Shown: positions 1-6,996 of the stretch, piece by piece | Position numbering within the stretch: the first letter of the stretch is position 1 | Layout: each line of letters starts with the position of its first letter | Source: Candidatus Brocadiia bacterium | GTDB lineage: Bacteria > Planctomycetota > PUPC01 | Reading direction: 5' to 3' | Assembly (NCBI GenBank): GCA_030605345.1 | Contig: JAUWIN010000012.1 | Location: 1-40,480, forward strand | Length of the DNA stretch: 40,480 bases | Notes under the pieces: model-generated | The model's input: only the letters and a program-made list of their open reading frames with translations | What the model was told of the DNA's origin: nothing | Database searches by the model: none | Position numbers and translations under genes: made by a program

Positions 1-20
1 CGAGAAGTGGAAATAAGACC

Positions 21-914
21 TTGTCGGAAACCAAACACAGCTTCAAGTTCATGATGTCCGGTGTGGATACGGCTGGAGTGCGTGCCCCGGGCCGGCCCGC
101 CTCCAAGTTTACCCACGGCGAATTCTCGCGCCGGGTGCGCAACGAAAAAATCGCCAGCATGTTTAAGAAATTCCTTGTCGCTCGTGTCGAGTTTGACGCG
201 ACCATCGGGATGTTCCGTTCGCCCGAGCGGGTGCGGTTCGAGCCGATCAACACCTTCGTCGAGCGCATCATGTTCGGCCTGAAAGAAGAATGCCACGCCC
301 TTTTCCGCAAAGCAGGCAAACCTGCCGGAGACGTGCTCTACGCCGAGGACTTGTTCGACGTGTTGATTGGCTCCATCTTCCATGAAATGATGAAGATCAA
401 GGAAAACTGTTACATACTGGAGCACTACGGTCCGACGTACAGGTCAATGGCGAACATCGCCCAGCGCCGCATCCGGGTGCCCGCATACGAGCGCCTGTTC
501 TTCCGCGCCTGCAAGCGAATCATCGAGCGAGCATCCACTGCCGCCTACGAGGATATCGGCTCGGCGGAACAATTGTTCGAGGACGCAACCGAACACCTGG
601 TAAACATCCTGCCCAGCTTCGCCAACAACGGCCTGGTCACCAGGATGTTGGTCGAGAACCGGCAACTCGTCGAAACGGTCTATGGCGAGGGCGGCCTGCA
701 AAAGGTGCTGCTGAAGATGTACGAAGGCCGGCTTGCGAACGCCTACCTCCACGTTGCCAGCACCTACATGGCGGCCGGCCGAATCAAGGAAGCCGCCAGG
801 TGGTGTGAAAGAAGTCTGGAGGAAGAGCCGGACAACGCCGGGGCGCATCGCCTGATGAAGACGATCCGGGGAAAAGCTGACCCTGGTGGCCCGCCGCCGC
901 TCCACTTGCATTAG
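21..914 (+). CDS. Hypothetical protein with a C-terminal TPR-like segment
   Basis: I do not recognise the family. The product is about 297 residues, mostly charged and helical, with no signal peptide or membrane segment. Around residues 235-285 one TPR-like helix pair is visible (ANAYLHVASTYMAAGRIKEAARWCERSLEEEPDN), so a protein-protein contact role is the only inference I would make. The start is uncertain: the frame is open to the window edge, a TTG at 21 is possible, and two adjacent ATGs lie at 51 and 54, none with a clear ribosome binding site. The gene may therefore begin before the window. It ends 29 bp before hisS, whose promoter overlaps its 3' end. Confidence 0.6.
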   Translation: MSETKHSFKFMMSGVDTAGVRAPGRPASKFTHGEFSRRVRNEKIASMFKKFLVARVEFDATIGMFRSPERVRFEPINTFVERIMFGLKEECHALFRKAGKPAGDVLYAEDLFDVLIGSIFHEMMKIKENCYILEHYGPTYRSMANIAQRRIRVPAYERLFFRACKRIIERASTAAYEDIGSAEQLFEDATEHLVNILPSFANNGLVTRMLVENRQLVETVYGEGGLQKVLLKMYEGRLANAYLHVASTYMAAGRIKEAARWCERSLEEEPDNAGAHRLMKTIRGKADPGGPPPLHLH

Positions 915-934
915 TCGCCCGTTCTGCCTAAAAT
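906..934 (+). promoter_or_regulatory. Candidate sigma-70 promoter of hisS
   Basis: TTGCAT (906-911), 17 bp, TAAAAT (929-934). The predicted transcription start at about 941 is only about 3 nt before the hisS ATG at 944, and there is no ribosome binding site, so a leaderless message is likely. Confidence 0.45.
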
Positions 935-943
935 GCTCCAGCT

Positions 944-2272
944 ATGGGAGCAATCGAACCAAGAATCCTCAAGGGCTTCCGCGATTGTTTGCCCCAGCAG
1001 ATGATCGCGAGACAACGGATGCTCCGCGCCATCGAAGGGGTGTTTGAACGGTACGGCTTTTCTCCGCTCCAAACACCGGCGCTCGAATACTCCGACATCC
1101 TGCTCGGCAAATACGGCGACGACGCAGAACGCATGCTGTACCGGTTTGCCGACAAGGGCGGCCGCGATGTCTGCCTTCGTTACGACCTTACTGTCCCGCT
1201 GGCCAGGGTCGCCGCCCAGTACGGCAATCTGCCGATGCCGTTCAGGCCATACCAGATCGGGCCGGTCTGGCGCGCAGAGAAGCCTGGCAGAGGACGATAC
1301 CGGGAATTTCTCCAGTGCGACGTGGACATCGTGGGGAGCCCAAGCCTGCTGGCCGACGCGGAATGTATGGCCGTGGACAACGACGTGCTGTCGGCCCTGG
1401 GGGTTACCAACTTCACCATCAAGCTCAACAACCGCAAGGTGCTGACCGGCCTGCTGGAATCGCTCGGGCCAGCGGCCAGCTCCGGCGAGAACGCGAATGG
1501 AATCCTGCGGACCATAGACAAGCTCCCAGCAGCGGGCGAGAAAGCTGTCCGTCGTCTCCTTGCTACTGACAACGGACTCGACCAGAGCACAATCGGCCGT
1601 ATCTTCGAGTTTCTCGGCATCGAGGGAAGTAACGAGCAGATGCTGGCGGGCGCCAGGCGGTTCTTCGGCCCGTCCGAAGCCGGCGCTGAGGGCATATCGG
1701 AACTCAGCGACGTGCTCGCTCGCGCCGCAGGACTGGGCGTGCCGGAGGACCGGGTCCGCATCGACTTCAGCATTGCGCGGGGCCTCGACTATTACACCGG
1801 CTCGGTCTTCGAAACGTTTCTGCTTGACCTGCCTGGCTTCGGCAGCGTGATGAGCGGCGGGCGGTACGACGACCTGATCTCGATGTTCGTCGGGCGGGAG
1901 ATGCCCGCCGTCGGTATCTCGGTGGGTGTGGACAGGCTGTTTTCCGCCATGGCCGAACTCGGGCTGATAAAGCCCTCGAAGTCCGTCACGCGGGTGCTGG
2001 TTGCGCCGATGAGCACCGAGGCGGTTCGTCCGGCCCTCGAATCCGCCAGCCGGATGCGCGCTGCCGGGCGGGCCACCGAGGTGTACCTGGAACAGGCAAA
2101 ACTCAAAAAGCAACTCAAGTATGCCGACCAGCGCGGCATCGAAGCCGTCGTCATACTCGGCGCCGATGAGCTCGCGGCGGGCGAGGCGACTGTCAGACTG
2201 ATGACCGAGGGAGAGCAGATACAGGTTCCGCTGGGCGACCTCCCCGCCAGGGTTGCCTCACTTTTGGGCTGA
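944..2272 (+). CDS. hisS: Histidyl-tRNA synthetase
   Basis: Class II aminoacyl-tRNA synthetase that charges tRNA-His in the cytoplasm. At 442 residues it has the usual bacterial length. The N-terminal motif-1 region (residues 1-60) is followed by motif 2 around residues 105-130 (GPVWRAEKPGRGRYREFLQCD), the HisRS-specific RGLDYYTG motif near residue 280 and motif 3 near 324-332 (GISVGVDRL). The C-terminal anticodon-binding domain runs from about 345 to 435. The ATG at 944 gives the expected N terminus (PRILKGFRDCLP). There is no Shine-Dalgarno sequence, which fits the promoter almost abutting the start. It converges on tatC, 26 bp away. Confidence 0.97.
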   Translation: MGAIEPRILKGFRDCLPQQMIARQRMLRAIEGVFERYGFSPLQTPALEYSDILLGKYGDDAERMLYRFADKGGRDVCLRYDLTVPLARVAAQYGNLPMPFRPYQIGPVWRAEKPGRGRYREFLQCDVDIVGSPSLLADAECMAVDNDVLSALGVTNFTIKLNNRKVLTGLLESLGPAASSGENANGILRTIDKLPAAGEKAVRRLLATDNGLDQSTIGRIFEFLGIEGSNEQMLAGARRFFGPSEAGAEGISELSDVLARAAGLGVPEDRVRIDFSIARGLDYYTGSVFETFLLDLPGFGSVMSGGRYDDLISMFVGREMPAVGISVGVDRLFSAMAELGLIKPSKSVTRVLVAPMSTEAVRPALESASRMRAAGRATEVYLEQAKLKKQLKYADQRGIEAVVILGADELAAGEATVRLMTEGEQIQVPLGDLPARVASLLG

Positions 2273-2298
2273 CCGGCCCTGCCCTGAACACAGCATCC

Positions 2299-3144
2299 CT
2301 AACGCCTGGGCCGACCCTGCCGCTTCCCTGCAACCGACCGCGAAAGCAGGATGCTGCACTCGTAGAGCACCAGCATCGGCAGGCACATCGCGATCATGGT
2401 GAAGGGGTCAGGCGGGGTGAAAAAGGCCGCAAGGATACACATGACCAGGATGGCGTGCCTCCGCCTTCGGATGAGACTGGCGGGTTCGACAATACCGAGT
2501 TTGGTCAGGAACAGCACGACCAGCGGCATCTGGAAAATCAGACCAAACCCGAGAAGCAGCCACAGCACAAACGGCAGGTATTCCCGAGCCATCAGCACCG
2601 CCTTCAGGTCAAGGGTGTAACCTTGTTCCAGCAGAAAGACCACCGCGACCGGTAATACGACGAAATACGCCAGTGCGGCGCCCGCCACAAAGAGGAAGAA
2701 TGACGCCGGGCCGTAAACCAGTGCATACTTTCGCTCGTGTGCGTAAAGTCCCGCCGAAACGAACGCCCAGACCTCGTAAACTATCACCGGCAGGGCAAGC
2801 AGAACTCCGACAATGAGGGATATCTTGAGCCGGAGCATGAGCGGGTCTATCAACGAACGGGTGTGTAACTGGCTCTCGGCGGGCGACGCGGCACCTTCGG
2901 ATGCCTTGACCGCGCTCCGGTGATGTTTCGCCAGGAGCCTCAGCAGCGGGGTGTTCAGCACGAAAGGGTTGTCCGCCTTTTTACCTTCAATGGCATCGAG
3001 AGGCGCTCTGATTATGGGGTAGAACACGTCCGGGCAGTAGATGTAGGCAAGGACCATCCCCAGTGCTATCGTCAGAATGCAGATGATGACCCGCGCCCGC
3101 AATTCGGTCAGGTGCTCTGAGATCGGCATTCGCATTTCGCCCAT
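2299..3144 (-). CDS. tatC: Twin-arginine translocase subunit TatC
   Basis: Polytopic inner-membrane receptor of the Tat pathway, which exports folded proteins with twin-arginine signals. The 281 residues show the N-terminal SEHLTELRARV motif, six membrane segments, the VYEVWAFVSAGLYAHERK loop and the FFTPPDPFT motif before the last segments, all typical of TatC. The first periplasmic loop (residues about 38-105) is some 25-30 residues longer than in Escherichia coli TatC and carries a charged Ala/Ser/Glu-rich insert. No tatA or tatB lies in the window. It is a single gene facing hisS and divergent from the ABC transporter genes. Confidence 0.95.
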   Translation of the reverse strand: MGEMRMPISEHLTELRARVIICILTIALGMVLAYIYCPDVFYPIIRAPLDAIEGKKADNPFVLNTPLLRLLAKHHRSAVKASEGAASPAESQLHTRSLIDPLMLRLKISLIVGVLLALPVIVYEVWAFVSAGLYAHERKYALVYGPASFFLFVAGAALAYFVVLPVAVVFLLEQGYTLDLKAVLMAREYLPFVLWLLLGFGLIFQMPLVVLFLTKLGIVEPASLIRRRRHAILVMCILAAFFTPPDPFTMIAMCLPMLVLYECSILLSRSVAGKRQGRPRR

Positions 3145-3280
3145 ACCCCGCAGCGTCCTGTTGCGTGGTATGGCAATCTAGCACAATGGGGCTGCGCCCG
3201 CAATAAAGAGCACACCGCGTAGTTGTTCCGAAGGTTGCGTGATTTCTTCTCGGGACGTAGTGCCACCGACACGTCTCCGA

Positions 3281-3309
3281 TTGTTGCGCGGGATGGTTCG
3301 TAGTATAAT
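3281..3309 (+). promoter_or_regulatory. Candidate promoter of the ABC transporter operon
   Basis: Perfect TATAAT at 3304-3309, with a weak TTGTTG 17 bp upstream at 3281-3286. It lies 58 bp before the GTG start of the ATPase gene. Confidence 0.4.
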
Positions 3310-3367
3310 AAATGTCGTAGACGAGGTGTTGTAGGGCGTTGGTGTTCACCACGAAGGGGCGATAGTC

Positions 3368-4312
3368 GTGCCTACGGTTATCGAAGTCCATAAGTTGACT
3401 CGCCGCTTCGGCGAACTTCTGGCGGTCGATCACGCGGAGTTCCAGGTTGAGCAGGCTGAGGTATTTGGTTTCCTCGGCCCAAACGGAGCTGGCAAGACTA
3501 CCACAATCCGCATGTTGACCGGTGTGATTGATCCCACGGAGGGCACCGCCTCCATCCAGGGACACGACATCCGGACTGAGCCGCTGCTGTCTCGAGCACA
3601 CCTGGGGATTGTGCCCGAAGATGCAAACGTCTATCTCGACCTCAGCGTCTGGCGGAATACCATGCTAATGGCGGAGTTACATGGTGTACCGCGCCGGCAG
3701 CGGATTCGCGATGCGGAACGCCTGCTCGATTTAGTGGGGCTGGCGGGCCGGAAACAGCAGAAAGCCCGAACGCTGTCCAGAGGGCTCCGTCAGAGGCTTA
3801 TGCTCTGTACGGCCTTGGTAACCAGGCCCGAGGTGTTGTTTCTCGATGAGCCCACCACCGGGCTTGACGTTCAAAGCGCCCGGTTGATCCGTCAGACCAT
3901 CCGCGAGCTGAACCGAGGAGGCCTGACCGTGTTCCTGAGTACGCACAACATGGACGAGGCCGAAGGAATGTGTTCGCGTGTGGCTATCATCAACAAAGGT
4001 CACATTGCGGCCATAGATACTCCTGACAGACTCCGCTCGGCCATGCGGTCCAGCCAGTATGTCGAAGCTGGTTTTGCCGAGCCGGCCCCCGATGCAATGG
4101 ACCTTGAAAAGCTGGCTGGCGTGTCCCGGGCTATCTGTGAACGGGAGAACGTCCGATTGTACACCGAAACTCCCGGCCAGGTGGCGGCGGAGGTGGTTAG
4201 GTTTGCTGACACAAACCGTCTGCAAATCGTCCAGCTGTGTACGCGCAAACCGAGCCTCGAGGACGTCTTCCTCCAATTCACGGCCAGCAGCAAGGTGGAG
4301 GCCGAAGAATGA
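3368..4312 (+). CDS. ABC-2 type exporter, ATP-binding subunit
   Basis: Cytoplasmic ATPase of 314 residues driving the membrane subunit encoded next. It has Walker A (GPNGAGKTT, near residue 37), the degenerate signature LSRGLRQRL, Walker B with catalytic Glu (VLFLDEPTTGLD) and the switch His (STHNMDEAE). The Q-loop position reads VPEDANVY, as in many drug/Na-export-type ATPases. A C-terminal regulatory tail of about 90 residues ends in the usual PSLEDVFLQFT. The GTG at 3368 is the only sensible start. Its stop overlaps the permease start by ATGA, so the two are translationally coupled. The substrate cannot be read from sequence. Confidence 0.92.
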   Translation: MPTVIEVHKLTRRFGELLAVDHAEFQVEQAEVFGFLGPNGAGKTTTIRMLTGVIDPTEGTASIQGHDIRTEPLLSRAHLGIVPEDANVYLDLSVWRNTMLMAELHGVPRRQRIRDAERLLDLVGLAGRKQQKARTLSRGLRQRLMLCTALVTRPEVLFLDEPTTGLDVQSARLIRQTIRELNRGGLTVFLSTHNMDEAEGMCSRVAIINKGHIAAIDTPDRLRSAMRSSQYVEAGFAEPAPDAMDLEKLAGVSRAICERENVRLYTETPGQVAAEVVRFADTNRLQIVQLCTRKPSLEDVFLQFTASSKVEAEE

Positions 4313-5079
4313 CGGCCTACACGGAGAAAGCTCAAACCTGGCGGCGCCAGTTCCACCGAGCCTTGGTGATGGTTAAGAAGAATGCCCGGTTGTACTACCT
4401 TAAGCCGCCGGTGCTGATCTTCGGTATTCTTTTTCCCGTGTTCTTTTTTCTGGCGTTCAAGATCGGCCGCCCCGTCCCGCCTGAGGACATTGTGCCCGGC
4501 ATGGTTGCGATGGCGCTGTGGTTCACGGCAAGCGCCATAGGCCCGCTGGTGACCCCATGGGAGCGGCAGGCGAAGACCTACGAGCGCTTGATCTCCACCC
4601 CGGTTTCTCTGAAGGCGATCCTTGCCGGTGACGTGATCAGCGGGTTGATTTTTGGGGCCTGTCTTTCGCTCATTCCCATTGTCCTCGGGCTGGCACTGAC
4701 TGACGCGCATGTCGCCAGCGTCCCCTTGCTGGCAGCTGGGGTTCTGCTTGGTGGGCTCAGTTTCGCCTCCATGGGCATCCTGCTGGCCGCGCCCCACGCC
4801 AGCAGCCCATCGAACATTATGTTGTTGTCCAATTTGGTCCGTCTGCCGCTGCTTTTTGTGAGCGGGATATTTGTCCCCATCTCCCAAATACCGGCCTGGG
4901 CGCGGTGGGCCGCGTGGGTTTCACCGTTGTCGTATGCCGGCGGCGTCATTCGCCGCGGCTTTGGTCTGCGCGCCTACTTCCCTATTTGGCTCAGTGTGCT
5001 CATGCTTTTGGTGTTTACCGCTGGGCTGATATGGGCTGCGTGCAGATTTCATCGGCGCTCGCGGGCAAAGGGATTGTGA
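4309..5079 (+). CDS. ABC-2 type exporter, permease subunit
   Basis: A 256-residue integral membrane protein with an N-terminal cytoplasmic amphipathic stretch (residues 1-25) and about six membrane segments. It includes the typical ABC-2 motifs PLVTPWERQAKTYERLISTPVSL and the late LFVSGIFVPISQIPAWARWAAWVSPLSYAGGVIR. It pairs with the upstream ATPase to form an exporter whose cargo is unknown. The ATG at 4309 overlaps the ATPase stop; an in-frame upstream extension would overlap the ATPase further and reads like non-coding sequence. It lies tail to tail with the Hsp20 operon. Confidence 0.92.
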   Translation: MTAYTEKAQTWRRQFHRALVMVKKNARLYYLKPPVLIFGILFPVFFFLAFKIGRPVPPEDIVPGMVAMALWFTASAIGPLVTPWERQAKTYERLISTPVSLKAILAGDVISGLIFGACLSLIPIVLGLALTDAHVASVPLLAAGVLLGGLSFASMGILLAAPHASSPSNIMLLSNLVRLPLLFVSGIFVPISQIPAWARWAAWVSPLSYAGGVIRRGFGLRAYFPIWLSVLMLLVFTAGLIWAACRFHRRSRAKGL

Positions 5080-5141
5080 TGCCGATGCTCCTGCCATGAC
5101 CTACAGAGTCAAAGATTGGTCCGTGACTCCACCAGGCTACT

Positions 5142-5163
5142 CGCCGTGCAGTTGTGGACGGCG
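5142..5163. terminator. Possible hairpin terminator between convergent genes
   Basis: Arms CGCCGT (5142-5147) and ACGGCG (5158-5163) with a 10-nt loop. The hairpin is followed on the plus strand by a short T-rich run. It sits between the end of the ABC permease and the end of the Hsp20 operon. A weaker inverted repeat, GAGTCA/TGACTC, lies at 5106-5129. Confidence 0.35.
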
Positions 5164-5168
5164 CTTTG

Positions 5169-5663
5169 TTAGTGCACTTTTACCCTGACTCGTCGCGCCT
5201 TGGCGGTTTCGGTTTTCGGGAGCCGCAGCTGCAACAGGCCGTCACGGTACGACGCCTCGGCCTTGTCCGGCAGCACCTCGCAAGGGAGCGGGATGACGCG
5301 CGAGAACGAGCCATAGTTACATTCGGTGTAGGTGTGGTCGCGACGGCGTTCTTGGTGGTGAGATTTCCTTTCGCCGCTGAGATGCACGCGCCGCCCCTCA
5401 GCCTCGACCCTGAAATCCTCGGGCGATAGCCCCGGTAACTCGGCGACCACCCGCAGTGCATCATCCTCATCAATCACATCGACCAACGGCCCGAAACCTG
5501 GGGGCTCGAAAAGGCTTGACCAGGCATCGCGCGTTCTGGGCGGCTCGGCGGCGGGCCCGGCACCCCGCCGGGTGAGCCGTCGCGTCACCGCCCGCTCGAT
5601 CTGGTCGTGCAACGCCTTGAGCCAGTTCCTTTGCGGACCGCGCACAGCAATTTTGCGTGCCAT
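5169..5663 (-). CDS. Hsp20/alpha-crystallin family small heat shock protein (third of three)
   Basis: ATP-independent holdase chaperone of 164 residues. A basic N-terminal arm (residues 1-60, rich in Arg) precedes the alpha-crystallin domain (about 65-155), which contains VVAELPGLSPEDFRVEAEGRRVHLSGERK and ends DGLLQLRLPKTETAKARRVRVKVH. The C-terminal VRV serves as the IXI-type tail. The ATG at 5663 has a clear AAGGAG ribosome binding site 8 nt upstream; a longer open frame upstream is not needed. It is the last gene of a three-gene operon and the most divergent of the three paralogues, with the most basic N-terminal arm. Confidence 0.92.
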   Translation of the reverse strand: MARKIAVRGPQRNWLKALHDQIERAVTRRLTRRGAGPAAEPPRTRDAWSSLFEPPGFGPLVDVIDEDDALRVVAELPGLSPEDFRVEAEGRRVHLSGERKSHHQERRRDHTYTECNYGSFSRVIPLPCEVLPDKAEASYRDGLLQLRLPKTETAKARRVRVKVH

Positions 5664-5740
5664 GTTTGCATCTCCTTTTGGTCGCAGGCATCGGCGGCCA
5701 AGGCCGTTCGCAGCCAGCCGCAGACCAGCAAGTCGCCCGG

Positions 5741-6148
5741 TCACTGCTTCACCTCGACCTCGATCCGCTTGGGCTTGGTCCGTTCTGACTTGGGTACATG
5801 AAGCGTCAACACACCGTGCTTTGTCTCAGCCTGGATTTTCTCCTGATCCACCTCCTCGTTCAGGTGGAACTGCCGGAAGTAATTGAGGAGGTCGTACTCT
5901 GCATAGGCGGGGTTGGCGCGCTGAGGATGGGAAATCTGCCCCCTGATGGTCAGCACGTCATCCTCTACCCGGACATCCAGGTTGTGCTTCTCTACGCCGG
6001 GCAGGTCGGCGACGATTGTGAGGCCCTCGTCGGTCTCGTAGATATCAACGGCTGGAAGCAGGTACCGCTCTACCTCGCGTGTCGCCTGCGGCCGTTGGCC
6101 GCCGCTCTGGCCCGGCACCGCGCGCCGGGTAATTGTATCGTCGGGCAT
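5741..6148 (-). CDS. Hsp20/alpha-crystallin family small heat shock protein (second of three)
   Basis: A 135-residue small heat shock protein. The alpha-crystallin domain runs from about residue 32 to 125 (VDIYETDEGLTIVADLPGVEKHNLDVRVEDDVLTIRG, then the GVLTLHVPKSERTKPKRIEVEV end). The tail motif is IEV. An AAGGAG ribosome binding site precedes the ATG. It lies 36 bp downstream of the first Hsp20 gene and 77 bp upstream of the third. The short N-terminal arm suggests a different oligomer size from its neighbours, and mixed oligomers among the three are possible. Both of these are inference. Confidence 0.93.
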   Translation of the reverse strand: MPDDTITRRAVPGQSGGQRPQATREVERYLLPAVDIYETDEGLTIVADLPGVEKHNLDVRVEDDVLTIRGQISHPQRANPAYAEYDLLNYFRQFHLNEEVDQEKIQAETKHGVLTLHVPKSERTKPKRIEVEVKQ

Positions 6149-6184
6149 GGGTATTTGCTCCTTTCTTCTCGGTGCGCCACGGGT

Positions 6185-6646
6185 TCACTCGACGCTGACC
6201 GCGATCTTCTTGGGTTTGGCGCGCTCGCTCTGGGGCAGGGTGACCATCAGGACGCCGTTTTCGTACCTGGCATCGATGTTGTCCTGGTCCACTTCGCTGT
6301 CGAGTTGGAGCGTGCGAGCGAACCTGCCGGTAGCGCGCTCGCTGCGGTGGTACGCTTCGTCGTCCACCTCCGGCAGAGGTTTCTTCTCGCCGGCAAGGGT
6401 CAGGGTGTTCCCTTTGACCGACACCTCGAGCGAGTCGGTGTCGAGCCCGGGTGCAAGAGCCTCGACGTGGATAGCCTCTGAGTCTTCATAGATATTGACC
6501 AGAGGATAGCCACGGGCGGAGCGTCCGGGCAGGAACACCGAGCGGAGGCGGCGACTCCAATCGCCCGGCTGGAAGCCCTCGAAGACGTGGTCAATCTCGC
6601 TACGCAATGCCTGCATTTCACGCAAAGGATTCCAATCTCGCCACAT
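6185..6646 (-). CDS. Hsp20/alpha-crystallin family small heat shock protein (first of three)
   Basis: A 153-residue small heat shock protein and the first gene of the Hsp20 operon. The N-terminal MWRDWNPLREMQALRSEIDHVFEGF is a classic bacterial class-A Hsp20 start. The alpha-crystallin domain spans about 48-145 and ends ENGVLMVTLPQSERAKPKKIAVSVE with an IAV tail motif. The ATG is preceded by a full AAAGGAGG ribosome binding site. The leader of about 80 nt runs back to a sigma-54 type promoter at 6737-6753. I saw no CIRCE element, ROSE element or anti-Shine-Dalgarno thermometer in the leader. Confidence 0.95.
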   Translation of the reverse strand: MWRDWNPLREMQALRSEIDHVFEGFQPGDWSRRLRSVFLPGRSARGYPLVNIYEDSEAIHVEALAPGLDTDSLEVSVKGNTLTLAGEKKPLPEVDDEAYHRSERATGRFARTLQLDSEVDQDNIDARYENGVLMVTLPQSERAKPKKIAVSVE

Positions 6647-6736
6647 CGTATCACCCTCCTTTCAACAGTATTTTGTGCGACCTCTCGACGTCCGACCGGG
6701 TTTCACCTGTCCCGGCCACAACTCAGTCTTCGCATA

Positions 6737-6753
6737 AGCAAAAACCGTGCCAA
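6737..6753 (-). promoter_or_regulatory. Sigma-54 (RpoN) type -24/-12 promoter of the Hsp20 operon
   Basis: On the minus strand the sequence reads TTGGCACGGTTTTTGCT. This fits every position of the RpoN consensus YTGGCACGRNNNTTGCW, with GG and GC exactly 10 bp apart. The predicted start is near 6726, about 80 nt before the first Hsp20 ATG. No sigma-70 promoter was found for this operon. Confidence 0.65.
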
Positions 6754-6783
6754 AGCGAGCCAGCCGGATACCATAAAATGTTC

Positions 6784-6798
6784 GGCACCTTAAGTGCC
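6784..6798. repeat. Inverted repeat GGCAC-N5-GTGCC upstream of the sigma-54 promoter
   Basis: Perfect 5-bp arms lie about 60-70 bp upstream of the predicted sigma-54 start. This could be an enhancer-binding-protein site, or chance. Confidence 0.3.
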
Positions 6799-6996
6799 TG
6801 TGCTGTAAGGACTTATCCCAGCGGCTCGCCGGGTCGACTGCAAAACTGTGCCAAACACTGAAGTCAGAATTGCAGGGGCAAGACTGTCATAATGGCAGGA
6901 TTTGGGAGGCGTTGATAAAATCCCTCGCATCAGCCGTCACCATCATAGAACCGACCACCGGCAAAGTAAAACAAACGGGACCCGTACCGGACCATC

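Larger units (their letters stand above)
6647..6996. other. 350-bp intergenic region upstream of the Hsp20 operon
   Basis: No convincing gene is visible here on either strand. It contains a CCGGG/CCCGG hairpin in the Hsp20 leader, a sigma-54 type promoter (6737-6753), a GGCAC-N5-GTGCC inverted repeat (6784-6798) and a second, mis-spaced -24/-12-like sequence (6839-6854). The part beyond 6860 holds nothing I recognise. Confidence 0.6.

Noticed and set aside
911-2113. 400-codon open frame on the minus strand opposite hisS
   Set aside because: Antisense shadow of a certain gene in GC-rich DNA; composition is His/Arg/Pro-rich and matches no family.
3368-4312. Altered Q-loop and signature motif in the ABC ATPase as evidence of a novel function
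   Set aside because: VPED-type Q-loops and degenerate LSXGXXQ signatures are common in ABC-2 export ATPases.
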